DNA of 64,000 nucleotides from Clostridiales bacterium (lineage in GTDB: Bacteria; Bacillota; Clostridia; Christensenellales; Borkfalkiaceae): assembly GCA_015055865.1 (NCBI GenBank), contig SVHK01000002.1, positions 1 to 64,000 of the forward strand, in the 5' to 3' direction. Below the pieces are notes generated by a model. The model had not been told where the DNA came from. It was given only the letters and a program-made list of their open reading frames with translations, and ran no database searches. Position numbers and translations under genes: made by a program. Positions within the stretch are counted from its first letter, which is position 1. Each line of letters begins with the position of its first letter. Shown here piece by piece: positions 15,677 to 24,035 of this stretch.

Positions 15677-17797
15677 ATGAAAAATCGGCATAAAAAGTTG
15701 GCGGTAGGGATTAGTGTAGTAGCGTTGTTGTCGTCTATTGGTATTACCGGTTGTAAAAAAAATACGAACGGAAATTATCAACCCACGGCAGGAGTATATT
15801 CGTATAATACCTATACGGCGGTGTCGCCGTCTAATTGGAACGCGCTTACCTATCGTGATAATAATGATAGGCAAATTATGACCTATATTACAGGTTCTCT
15901 TTTTGAATACGACTTTGCGAAAGACGACGATGACGACGAGTGGGAAACGGACGAGCATATCGTTTCTTACGCGATGGCAACAGACTTAAAAGACGTGAGT
16001 GGAGAATACGTTGGGGAAGATTGGGGTATTAAAGAAAACGAAAAGGCAAAAGCGTGGAAAATTACCTTAAGACAAGATTTAAAATGGGAAGACGGTACGC
16101 CGATTAAAGCGACGGATTACGTCTATTCGATGCGCGAACAACTGAACCCCGATTTTAAAAATTTCCGCGCGGATTCCTTTTATAAAGGCGCGTTGGTAAT
16201 AAAGGGGGCAAAGGATTATTTTGATAGGAAGCAAACGGATTTTGCAAAAGTTGGATTCTTTGCTTTAGACGACTATTCCTTCGTGGTTATTCTCGAACAA
16301 CCCTTACAACTTTTAAAAGCTGACGGGACGCTTAGCTATAAAGCAGTGTATAATTTTACTGCTTTTCCGCTTGTAAAAAGGGATTTATACGAATCGTGTA
16401 AGCAAGCGCCGATTACGGGTAGCGCGCTTTGGACGACTAATTATAATTCATCTAAAGCTACGACTTCCAGCTATGGCCCGTATAAACTTTCCTATTTCCA
16501 ATCGGGTAAGCTTTACGTTTTAGAAAAGAACGAAAATTGGTATGGTTGGAAAGACGAACGCTACAAAGGACAGTATCGAACGGATAGAATTTCTTGTGAA
16601 ACCGTCGCCGAATATAACACGGCTTGGATGAAATTTCAAAAGGGAGAGTTGGACGGAATTGGTATAGACGTTTCGATTGCCTCCGATTATAAAGGGAGCG
16701 ACCAAGCGTATTTCACGCCCGACGATTTCGTTGGTTCTATTCAGTTACAATCTTCCAAAGAATCGCTTAAGAAACGGGAAACGGCAGGTTACGACAAAGA
16801 AATTTTAGCGCAAACGGAGTTTAGAAAGGCGTTGTCTTTGGGGTTGGATAGAACTGCTTATAACGTCGCTTGTACGACGAGTTCAAGGGCGGGGTTTGGT
16901 CTTTTTAATTCTATGCACTACTACGACGTGGAAAACGGCAAGGTGTATAGAGATTCCGAACAAGCGAAAAGAGTTCTTTGCGAGATTTACGGTGTGAACG
17001 TGGAAGATTATGGGAGTTTGGATAGCGCGGTGAACGCGGTAACGGGATATGACCCGACTTTGGCGAAATCGCTCGTAGATTCCGCGTATCAAAAGGCAAA
17101 GGCGGCGGGCGAAATCAGCGATAACGATAAGGTGCGTTTAACTTACGGCGCGGCGGTGGATAACGAAATTACCCGTCGGTATTTTGAGAATTTGAACGCG
17201 CAATGGCAAACGATGTTAAAAGGTACGGCGCTTGAAGGACGGTTTGAATTAGTGTTTGACGCAAGTTTTGGCGGCGAATGGGCGAATTCTTTTAGGGCGG
17301 GCGCATACGATATTTGCCAAGCCGGTTGGCGTGGTGCGGCTTGGGACCCCGGCTATTTCTTGCTCGCTTATCTCGACCCTGCCTATGCTTATTCGGCGTC
17401 TTGGGATACGAAAAATCACTCTTTGACCTTTACGGTAAACGGGGTAAACGCGCAAGGTACTGCGACGAACAATTCGACGGATTCTTATCAAGCAACAATG
17501 GGGTTAATGGATTGGTACGACGCGTTGAACGGAAAATGGGGAACGGGAACGTTGGATGAAAATTTCCGTTTACCGTTGATTGCGAGAATGGAAAAGGAGA
17601 TTTTGGCGCAATATTATACCGTGCCTATTTCCAATAACTATTCCGCGTCTTTGACTTCCTATAAATTTGATTACGCGACTTACGATTATAACCGTTTTAT
17701 GGAATACGGCGGTTTGCGTTATGCAAGTTATAACTACGACGATTTAGAGTGGAAAAAGTTTGTGCAAAGACAAGGCGGAACGCTCAATTATAAATAA
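15677..17797 (+). CDS. oppA: Oligopeptide ABC transporter substrate-binding lipoprotein (OppA-like)
   Basis: Extracytoplasmic solute-binding lipoprotein (SBP_bac_5 family) that captures peptides for the permease encoded downstream. Start chosen at ATG 15677, because AAAGGAG lies seven bases upstream; an earlier in-frame ATG at 15656 lacks an SD. It has 706 residues, longer than the usual 540-600. The signal peptide ends in lipobox ITGC with Cys26. The family landmark WKITLRQDLKWEDGTPIKA appears near residue 117, with ATDYVYSMREQLNP just after it, and WRGAAWDPGYFL near residue 552. An acidic cluster lies near residues 85-93. A peptide substrate is inferred from family and operon. Confidence 0.92.
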   Translation: MKNRHKKLAVGISVVALLSSIGITGCKKNTNGNYQPTAGVYSYNTYTAVSPSNWNALTYRDNNDRQIMTYITGSLFEYDFAKDDDDDEWETDEHIVSYAMATDLKDVSGEYVGEDWGIKENEKAKAWKITLRQDLKWEDGTPIKATDYVYSMREQLNPDFKNFRADSFYKGALVIKGAKDYFDRKQTDFAKVGFFALDDYSFVVILEQPLQLLKADGTLSYKAVYNFTAFPLVKRDLYESCKQAPITGSALWTTNYNSSKATTSSYGPYKLSYFQSGKLYVLEKNENWYGWKDERYKGQYRTDRISCETVAEYNTAWMKFQKGELDGIGIDVSIASDYKGSDQAYFTPDDFVGSIQLQSSKESLKKRETAGYDKEILAQTEFRKALSLGLDRTAYNVACTTSSRAGFGLFNSMHYYDVENGKVYRDSEQAKRVLCEIYGVNVEDYGSLDSAVNAVTGYDPTLAKSLVDSAYQKAKAAGEISDNDKVRLTYGAAVDNEITRRYFENLNAQWQTMLKGTALEGRFELVFDASFGGEWANSFRAGAYDICQAGWRGAAWDPGYFLLAYLDPAYAYSASWDTKNHSLTFTVNGVNAQGTATNNSTDSYQATMGLMDWYDALNGKWGTGTLDENFRLPLIARMEKEILAQYYTVPISNNYSASLTSYKFDYATYDYNRFMEYGGLRYASYNYDDLEWKKFVQRQGGTLNYK

Positions 17798-17883
17798 TGC
17801 TTAGTTATAACGCATTACAATATTGCGTTAGGCTTTGGGTGTTTTCGCTTATTTAAACTGAAAAATTTTAAAGGAGAAAGAAT

Positions 17884-18840
17884 ATGTTTCGTTACGTTTT
17901 AAAAAGAATAGGATTGATGTTCCTTTCGTTTATTATAATAATGACGGCGTGTTTCTTTCTCGTTAAAATGCTACCGCTCGTCGTGAACGCAACGCTTGGT
18001 CAGGATGCGGAAATAGCGGAAGCGCAAATCGTTGCGCGGGGGTATCGCGACCCGATTTTGGTGCAATACGTCGCTTATATCAGGCGAATTATAACGCAAT
18101 GGGATTGGGGCGTCGGCGTCAATATGCCCGAATACGTTGGGCAAGGCGTATGGGGAGTATTTATCGAAAAACTCCCCCCGACCGTCTTAATCAACGCGTA
18201 TAGTACGTTGTTTGCCGTACCGCTTGGAATTTTGCTCGGCGTATACGCCGCGTTAAAGAAAAATTCTTGGCAAGACCACGCGGTTAGTACGCTCGTAATG
18301 GTTTTGGTGTCCGCGCCGTCTTACGTTACCGCGTTTTTGGTGCAGTATCTTTTATGTTTTAAATTGGGCTGGTTACCCCTTACGATGGGGGCAGGTACGG
18401 AGTATTTCACTTGGGAGACCTTTCGCTCAATGCTACCTGCCGTATTTTCTTTGTCGTTTGGCTCAATTGCCGGCTACGCACGTTTTACGCGCGCGGAGCT
18501 TACGGAAGTGTTGACGGGCGAGTATTTATTATTGGCAAGAGCTAAGGGGTTGACCCGTCGCCAGTGTGTAACCCGTCACGCGTTACGAAACGCGATGGTG
18601 CCCGTTTTTCCGTCCGTCATTGCGGAATTTATCGCCGTTATGTCAGGTTCGTTGATTATTGAAAAGATTTTTGCCGTGCCGGGAGTGGGCAGGTTGTATT
18701 TGACTGCGATTACTTCGCTTGATTACGATTTTTTTATGATGCTATCCGCTTTTTATACCTTTATCGGATTGGTGGCGGGCATCGTCGTGGATATAAGTTA
18801 CGGATTTATAGACCCGAGAATTCGGGTAGGGGAAAAATAA
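17884..18840 (+). CDS. oppB: Oligopeptide ABC transporter permease (OppB-like)
   Basis: Inner-membrane permease subunit. It has 318 residues with six predicted spans. The N-terminal cap MFRYVLKRIGLMFLSF is typical of the DppB/OppB family. The EAA-type loop that docks the ATPases is EYLLLARAKGLTRRQ near residue 215. SD AAAGGAG at 17871-17877. It contains one exact copy of the GGGGCAGGTACG word (18388). It is followed by oppC after one base. Confidence 0.95.
   Translation: MFRYVLKRIGLMFLSFIIIMTACFFLVKMLPLVVNATLGQDAEIAEAQIVARGYRDPILVQYVAYIRRIITQWDWGVGVNMPEYVGQGVWGVFIEKLPPTVLINAYSTLFAVPLGILLGVYAALKKNSWQDHAVSTLVMVLVSAPSYVTAFLVQYLLCFKLGWLPLTMGAGTEYFTWETFRSMLPAVFSLSFGSIAGYARFTRAELTEVLTGEYLLLARAKGLTRRQCVTRHALRNAMVPVFPSVIAEFIAVMSGSLIIEKIFAVPGVGRLYLTAITSLDYDFFMMLSAFYTFIGLVAGIVVDISYGFIDPRIRVGEK
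18388..18399 (+). repeat. 12-base word GGGGCAGGTACG, copy 1
   Basis: Exact copy in oppB; the word is read in frame as G-A-G-T. Part of a set of six exact copies, described in the findings. Confidence 0.85.
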
Positions 18841-18841
18841 T

Positions 18842-20425
18842 ATGCAAGAAAATTCGACTGAAAAAATAATCGAAAATAAAGGCTTTCAGTTTGCGGATAA
18901 AAGCGTCCGTAATGACAAGGAAACTTTTTCCGCTGAACCCGTAGGGTATTTTAAAGACGCTTGGCGAAGATTCAAAAAAAATAAAGCGTCGCTCGTTGCG
19001 ACGATAATTATCGGCTCGTTGATTTTATTCGCCGTGCTCGCGCCTATTTTTAGCCCTTATACGGTCGCTTATCAAGACGATTATTATAAATTCCGCACGC
19101 CTAAAAATCCTGTATTTTCGCGTATGGGTTGGGATTTTTGGGACGGTTGTTCTAAAAAAACTTTGCCCGAACATACCTTTTATTACTATTTAGCGATGGG
19201 TGAAGAAACGAATAGAACTCCGATTAAACGCAACGAATACGAAAAAATATCTACGGATAAGGGCGAGTATTATTCTTTTCGTTTGGACGGTTACGAAGAA
19301 ATTGGGTGTGTGTTTTTATCGTTGACGAACGCGGAATACGAGCGATTGCAACGCTATCAGGATAAAACGCTTACTCAAGTTTTGTATCCGACCACCGACC
19401 CAGCTTTACGCCCCGATGAAAAAATAAATCCGAAACTTTCCACGGACGCCAATTATTGGTATGAATACAAATGGATTACCGGTCGAGACGAGAACGGCGC
19501 GACGATAAAACAAAAAGTGCTTGCACCCGTGTTCGACGAGAACGGTGATTTTAAAAATATTTACGCGAAATATTCAGGGAAAGATAGTTATTTTTCTTCA
19601 ATGCGAACGGAAGGCGAAATTCCTTTATACGACTACGCTATCCCCAATCAAACGGGGGTGGAAGTACGAGTTAATTATTACGAATATTATCGCTATTATC
19701 ATTTAGAAGTCTTAAAAGACGGGATAGAAGAACCGATATTTTTATTCGGTACGACGCAAGCGGGAAAAGACGTATTTACCTGTCTTGGCAGTGGCGCGAG
19801 ATTGAGCTTTTTTCTTGCGTTTACGGTATCGCTCGTGAATATGCTTATCGGTGGAATTTACGGCGCATTTGAAGGGTATTACGGGGGCGGTATCGACCTT
19901 GCAATGGAACGCGTTTCGGATATTCTAAACGCCGTACCGTTTATGATAGTCATTACTTTATTGAAAATGCACTTAGGGGAAACGAGTCAGCTGTTGGTTT
20001 TATTTATTGCCTTTTTCTTAACGGGTTGGATTTCAATGGCAAAGCGGACGAGAATGCAATTTTATCGCTTTAAAAATAGAGAATACGCCTTAGCGGCGCG
20101 AACGCTTGGCGCGAGCAATACGCGGATTATGGTAAAACATATTTTTCCCAACGCTATCGGTACGATTATTACGGGTTCGGTGCTTTCTATCCCTGCGACG
20201 ATTTTCTCCGAATCGAGTTTGAGCTATTTGGGAATTATTAATTTGAATACGGGGAATATGACGAGCGTGGGTACGCTCCTTTCCAACGCGCAACCGTATT
20301 TGACAACCTATCCGTATATGATTTTATTTCCCGCGGGATTTATTTGCCTTTTAATGTTGAGCTTTAATTTATTCGGAAACGGTTTACGCGACGCGTTTAA
20401 TCCGTCTTTGCGCGGAGTGGAGTAA
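18842..20425 (+). CDS. oppC: Oligopeptide ABC transporter permease (OppC-like) with large extracellular insertion
   Basis: Second permease subunit. It has 527 residues against the usual 290-330. Residues 1-45 are cytosolic, TM1 is about residues 50-72 (LVATIIIGSLILFAVLAPIF), and the motif that normally comes soon after TM1 (FGTDSLGRD-like, here FGTTQAGKDVF) only appears near residue 302. The roughly 225 residues in between are Tyr/Asp/Glu-rich and hydrophilic and would lie outside the cell. The C-terminal part is normal, with the EAA loop EYALAARTLGASNTRIM near residue 417. It is part of oppABCDF. Confidence 0.92.
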   Translation: MQENSTEKIIENKGFQFADKSVRNDKETFSAEPVGYFKDAWRRFKKNKASLVATIIIGSLILFAVLAPIFSPYTVAYQDDYYKFRTPKNPVFSRMGWDFWDGCSKKTLPEHTFYYYLAMGEETNRTPIKRNEYEKISTDKGEYYSFRLDGYEEIGCVFLSLTNAEYERLQRYQDKTLTQVLYPTTDPALRPDEKINPKLSTDANYWYEYKWITGRDENGATIKQKVLAPVFDENGDFKNIYAKYSGKDSYFSSMRTEGEIPLYDYAIPNQTGVEVRVNYYEYYRYYHLEVLKDGIEEPIFLFGTTQAGKDVFTCLGSGARLSFFLAFTVSLVNMLIGGIYGAFEGYYGGGIDLAMERVSDILNAVPFMIVITLLKMHLGETSQLLVLFIAFFLTGWISMAKRTRMQFYRFKNREYALAARTLGASNTRIMVKHIFPNAIGTIITGSVLSIPATIFSESSLSYLGIINLNTGNMTSVGTLLSNAQPYLTTYPYMILFPAGFICLLMLSFNLFGNGLRDAFNPSLRGVE

Positions 20426-20430
20426 AGGTT

Positions 20431-21492
20431 ATGGCAAAATTAGAAGTGAAAGATTTAAAAGTAAATTTCGATACGCCGAGCGGTGTTTTGCAAGCGGTTA
20501 GGTCGGTTTCGTTTGAGTTGAACGAAGGCGAAACGCTTGCGATTGTCGGGGAGTCGGGGTCGGGAAAGTCGGTTGCGAGCAAGGCGGTTATGCGACTTTT
20601 ACCCAAAAATGCGAAAGTAGAGAGTGGACGAATATTATACGACGGGGAAAATTTGCTTGATTTCGACGAAAAAAAGATGACGAGAATAAGGGGAAAGAAG
20701 ATAGCGATGATATTTCAAGACCCTGCTTCGTCGCTCGACCCGATTATGAAGATCGGCAAGCAAATAACGGAAACGATACTTTTAAATGCAGACGGGCAAA
20801 AGATTACGAAAAAACAAGCGAAAGAACGCGCTCTTGAGTTGATGAGAGAAGTGGGGATACCCGAACCGGAATTACGTTTTATGCAATACCCGTTCGAGCT
20901 TTCAGGGGGTATGCGACAAAGAATCGTGATTGCAATCGCTTTATCGTCCGACCCTGAAATTTTAATCTGCGATGAGCCCACGACTGCGTTGGACGTTACC
21001 ATTCAGGCGCAAATTCTTGATTTAATTGATAAACTGAAAATGGAAAGAAAACTCTCCGTCCTTTTTATTACGCACGATTTAGGGGTTGTGGCGAAAATGG
21101 CGGACAGGGTTGCGGTGACGTACGCGGGTAAAATCGTCGAATACGGTACGGTGGAAGAAATTTTTTATAAACCGAAACACCCTTACACTTGGGCGTTACT
21201 TTCATCGATGCCCGACGTGGACGTAAAAGATAGGCTAGAAGGGATAGAAGGTTGTCCGCCCGATATGACGAAACCGCCGAAAGGTGACGCGTTTGCAACG
21301 CGTAATCCTTACGCTTTAGAAATTGATTTTGAACAAGAACCGCCCTTTTTTAAGGTTAGCGACACGCATTTTGCGGCGACGTGGTTGTTGGACGAACGCG
21401 CGCCTAAAGTAACGCTACCGAAAGGAATCGGGAAACGGATAAGGAAAATGAAAAAACGCTTGGAGCAGGAAAATGACGGGGAAAGAAACTAA
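20431..21492 (+). CDS. oppD: Oligopeptide ABC transporter ATPase (OppD-like)
   Basis: Cytosolic ATPase that powers peptide import. It has 353 residues. Walker A is GESGSGKS near residue 38, the Q-loop is IFQDPASSLDP, the signature is LSGGMRQR, Walker B is ILICDEPTTALD, and the switch His is in FITHDLG. The C-terminal oligo_HPY extension carries ALLSSMPDVD and GCPPDM, but the cysteines seen in iron-sulfur versions are sparse. SD AAAGG at 20423-20427 partly overlaps the oppC stop. The 3' end overlaps oppF by 20 bases. Confidence 0.96.
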   Translation: MAKLEVKDLKVNFDTPSGVLQAVRSVSFELNEGETLAIVGESGSGKSVASKAVMRLLPKNAKVESGRILYDGENLLDFDEKKMTRIRGKKIAMIFQDPASSLDPIMKIGKQITETILLNADGQKITKKQAKERALELMREVGIPEPELRFMQYPFELSGGMRQRIVIAIALSSDPEILICDEPTTALDVTIQAQILDLIDKLKMERKLSVLFITHDLGVVAKMADRVAVTYAGKIVEYGTVEEIFYKPKHPYTWALLSSMPDVDVKDRLEGIEGCPPDMTKPPKGDAFATRNPYALEIDFEQEPPFFKVSDTHFAATWLLDERAPKVTLPKGIGKRIRKMKKRLEQENDGERN

Positions 21493-22459
21493 GAAAAAAG
21501 CGAATGAAACTCCGCTTTTACGAGTGGAAAATTTAACGCAAGTTTTCAAAAGTGGAAAGAAAAAACAAGTAACGGCGGTGGACAACGTTTCTTTTGAAGT
21601 AAAAAAAGGGGAAGCGTTCGGTTTGGTAGGAGAATCGGGCTCAGGCAAAACCACCACGGGGCGTTCGATAATCGGATTGTATAAATTGACGAACGGCAAA
21701 GTTTTTTTTAAAGACGAATTAATCCGTTCCGCTTTAAATACTGATAAAAAAGCAAGGAAAAAGAAAGAAAAAGTAAGATTTTTTCGTGAAATTCAAATGA
21801 TTTTTCAAGACCCCGTCACTTCACTCAATCCGCGTATGACCGTTAGGGAAATTATTGCGGAAGGAATGAGAATAGGGGGAGAAAAGGATAGAAAAATAGT
21901 AGACGAGAAAGTAAACGAAACGTTGCGTTTGGTAGGGTTATTGCCTGAACACTCCGGTCGTTATCCGCACGAATTTTCGGGCGGACAAAGACAGAGAATA
22001 GGGATTGCTCGGGCTTTGGTTATGCAACCTGAAATGATAATTGCGGACGAGCCTGTTTCCGCGTTGGACGTTTCCGTGCAAGCGCAGGTAATTAATCTTT
22101 TGAACGATTTAAAACAGCGTCTTGGTTTAACGATACTTTTTATCGCGCACGACTTAGCCGTAGTAAAATATTTTTGTGATAGAATTGCGGTAATGCGAAA
22201 GGGGAAAATCGTGGAAATTGCGCCTGCGGACGAATTGTTTTCAACGCCGTTACACCCGTATACGAAATCTTTGTTGTCCGCGATTCCTTATCCCGACCCA
22301 CGTCTTGAACGAGCGAAAAGGCGTACCGTGTACGAGTTTAAAGACGAACTCGAAAACGAAAGAGAGCTAAAAGAAATTGTGGGTGGCCGTTTCGTTCGAT
22401 GTACGGAAACGGAAAAAGAAGAATATGAAAAACAATTAGAAAAGAGTAAAAGCGTATGA
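21473..22459 (+). CDS. oppF: Oligopeptide ABC transporter ATPase (OppF-like)
   Basis: Second ATPase of the heterodimer. It has 328 residues. Walker A is GESGSGKTT, the Q-loop is IFQDPVTSLNPRM, the signature is FSGGQRQR, Walker B is IIADEPVSALD, and the switch is FIAHDLAVV. The linker around residues 80-110 is Lys-rich. It starts 20 bases inside oppD and its stop overlaps the next gene by four bases (ATGA), consistent with a translationally coupled operon. Confidence 0.96.
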   Translation: MTGKETKKKANETPLLRVENLTQVFKSGKKKQVTAVDNVSFEVKKGEAFGLVGESGSGKTTTGRSIIGLYKLTNGKVFFKDELIRSALNTDKKARKKKEKVRFFREIQMIFQDPVTSLNPRMTVREIIAEGMRIGGEKDRKIVDEKVNETLRLVGLLPEHSGRYPHEFSGGQRQRIGIARALVMQPEMIIADEPVSALDVSVQAQVINLLNDLKQRLGLTILFIAHDLAVVKYFCDRIAVMRKGKIVEIAPADELFSTPLHPYTKSLLSAIPYPDPRLERAKRRTVYEFKDELENERELKEIVGGRFVRCTETEKEEYEKQLEKSKSV

Positions 22460-22836
22460 GCGAAGTTTGGAAAAAAATAACCGTCGCGTTCATTTACGGC
22501 GGAATAGCGGTATTATTTGCTTGCTTTTTGCGCTTTGAAAAAGGGGAAACGTTGAAAAATTTTTGCGACGCATTTTCTTTTGCCGGCGTAGGATTATTGA
22601 CGATTGCAGGGTTGACCTTTTTACAAGACGAAGGGGCGTTTTTCGGTATTTCTTACGCGTTAAAGCGGACGAAGGAATATTTGTTTCCTTTTAAGAAGCA
22701 AAAAAAAGAAAGCTATAGAGAGTATCTAAAAAGAAAAACGCAAGAAGAAAAAAATTCGACGTTCGTTTTATGTTATTTGGGCGTCGGACTTTTTTATCTT
22801 GCGATTGCTTGCGTTTTATTATTGTTTTACACATAA
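22456..22836 (+). CDS. Small membrane protein, possibly DUF3899-like
   Basis: 126 residues with three hydrophobic spans (about residues 8-26, 38-58 and 102-124) and a basic cytosolic loop (KKQKKESYREYLKRK) between the second and third. The segment GFFxxxSYxxKR-like (here GAFFGISYALKR) resembles DUF3899 proteins, small Gram-positive membrane proteins of unknown role; this is from memory and tentative. It overlaps oppF by four bases and ends at a terminator, so it belongs to the opp operon. Its role in peptide transport is unknown. Confidence 0.75.
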   Translation: MSEVWKKITVAFIYGGIAVLFACFLRFEKGETLKNFCDAFSFAGVGLLTIAGLTFLQDEGAFFGISYALKRTKEYLFPFKKQKKESYREYLKRKTQEEKNSTFVLCYLGVGLFYLAIACVLLLFYT

Positions 22837-22839
22837 AAT

Positions 22840-22865
22840 AAACGCCTCGTTAAAGCGAGGCGTTT
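22840..22865. terminator. Bidirectional terminator between opp operon and degV
   Basis: Perfect 10-bp stem (AAACGCCTCG at 22840-22849 with 22856-22865) and a 6-base loop, between convergent genes. T-rich sequence follows on the + strand (TTGTTTTTATTTT). Confidence 0.8.
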
Positions 22866-22875
22866 AAAGTTGTTT

Positions 22876-23760
22876 TTATTTTACGATTCTTGAAATAGAG
22901 AATCCGTAAGTGCCGGGACCCGTATGACAAGCTACGCTAATAGAAGTGGAATTTACAAAGTGGTATTCAACGTTCGGAAAATTCTTTTGTAAATATTCTT
23001 TTAATTCTTCTAAACGGGCGGTTGCTTCTTCGTAGTTATTCGTGTAAGCGCAGGAAATCGCGATTTCACCTTTATCCGCAAGGTCTTTGAATTTGGTTGC
23101 CAAATCGTTTTCGATTGATTTTTTCATCGTTTCCGACGCTTTTCTTTCGGGAACGACGGCGGATTTTTCAAGCTTACCGTCGCGCATTTTCAAAATGGGT
23201 TTGATTTTAAGAATAGAGCCGATTGCCGCTGCGGCGGGGGATACGCGTCCGCCACGCTTTAAATATTCCATCGTTTTTAAAGAGAAGTATAACGAATAGT
23301 CTTCGCGCGTTTCTTCTACGTAAGAAACGATTTCATCCGAAGTTTTTCCTTGGTCACGGTAATCCGCAACGTTGACAACGAGATGGTGTAAAATAATGGA
23401 AATGCGTTTGCTATCGACTACTTTTACTTTTCCGTCAAATTCTTTCGCAAGGTTTTCTGCCGTAAAGAAACTATTGGAAAGACCAGAAGAGGTAGGGATG
23501 TGTACGATTTCGTCGTATTCTTTTAAAATATCAGCCCAAAAATCGGTTAAGTTCCCGATGCTCGGTTGCGAAGTGGAAACAACGGAAGAATCATTGAAAC
23601 GTTCCCAAAACTGTTCGTGGGAAATATCTACGATTTCAAGATAATCCGTTCCATCGAGCGTAAAAGGCATAGGTAAAACGAAAATACCGCGTTCTTTTAA
23701 CTCGCCGGGAATCATACCGCTATTGGTATCAGTGGTAATTGCAATCTTTTTAAGTTCCAT
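22876..23760 (-). CDS. DegV family fatty-acid-binding protein
   Basis: DegV/FakB-type proteins bind a fatty acid and present it to the kinase FakA. It has 294 residues from the ATG at 23760, which follows GGAGA; a longer open frame to 23871 has no SD and was rejected. Landmarks: N-terminal IAITTDTNSGM, then STSQPSIGNLTDFW (the Thr-Ser-Gln-Pro motif), IPTSSGLSNSF, and the C-terminal HTGPGTYGFSI (the His-Thr-Gly-Pro-Gly loop). It is monocistronic, with its own promoter and a hairpin leader. No fakA is in the window. Confidence 0.93.
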   Translation of the reverse strand: MELKKIAITTDTNSGMIPGELKERGIFVLPMPFTLDGTDYLEIVDISHEQFWERFNDSSVVSTSQPSIGNLTDFWADILKEYDEIVHIPTSSGLSNSFFTAENLAKEFDGKVKVVDSKRISIILHHLVVNVADYRDQGKTSDEIVSYVEETREDYSLYFSLKTMEYLKRGGRVSPAAAAIGSILKIKPILKMRDGKLEKSAVVPERKASETMKKSIENDLATKFKDLADKGEIAISCAYTNNYEEATARLEELKEYLQKNFPNVEYHFVNSTSISVACHTGPGTYGFSISRIVK

Positions 23761-23778
23761 AAATTCTCCAAAGTAAAA

Positions 23779-23811
23779 GGCTTTACAAGTAATGGAAAGG
23801 GGTGTAAAGCC
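23779..23811 (-). other. Hairpin in the degV 5' leader
   Basis: A 9-bp stem, GGCTTTACA (23779-23787) with TGTAAAGCC (23803-23811), lies between the predicted start near 23832 and the degV SD. It could be an operator or an RNA element; nothing distinguishes the two here. Confidence 0.45.
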
Positions 23812-23838
23812 GAGAAAACACCCTTTTTCTACATAATT

Positions 23839-23867
23839 ATGATAGCAAATTTTTATTTCATTGTCAA
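23839..23867 (-). promoter_or_regulatory. Promoter for degV
   Basis: On the - strand, TTGACA (complement of 23862-23867), 17-base spacer, TATCAT (complement of 23839-23844). Predicted start near 23832. Confidence 0.75.
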
Positions 23868-23960
23868 GCATATTAACTAAAAAAGACGAATTTTGCCGAC
23901 TTTAAGGAGATTGTGATAAAAAACTCTTTCTAAAAAAATAGGAAATTTTCGTTCGTTCGT

Positions 23961-23989
23961 TTTACAATTCGATTTGAATATGTTATAAT
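23961..23989 (+). promoter_or_regulatory. Promoter for serine dehydratase gene
   Basis: TTTACA at 23961-23966, 17-base spacer, TATAAT at 23984-23989 with extended -10 TGT. It rules out the in-frame ATG at 23988 as the translation start, because that codon lies in the -10 box. Confidence 0.82.
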
Positions 23990-24035
23990 GAATATAAATA
24001 ATAACACAAAAGGTGAAAAACCAAAGGATAAAAAG

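Noticed and set aside
16520-17559. Long open frames on the opposite strand and in other frames of oppA
   Set aside because: They are shadows of a well-supported gene; no SD, promoter or domain supports them.
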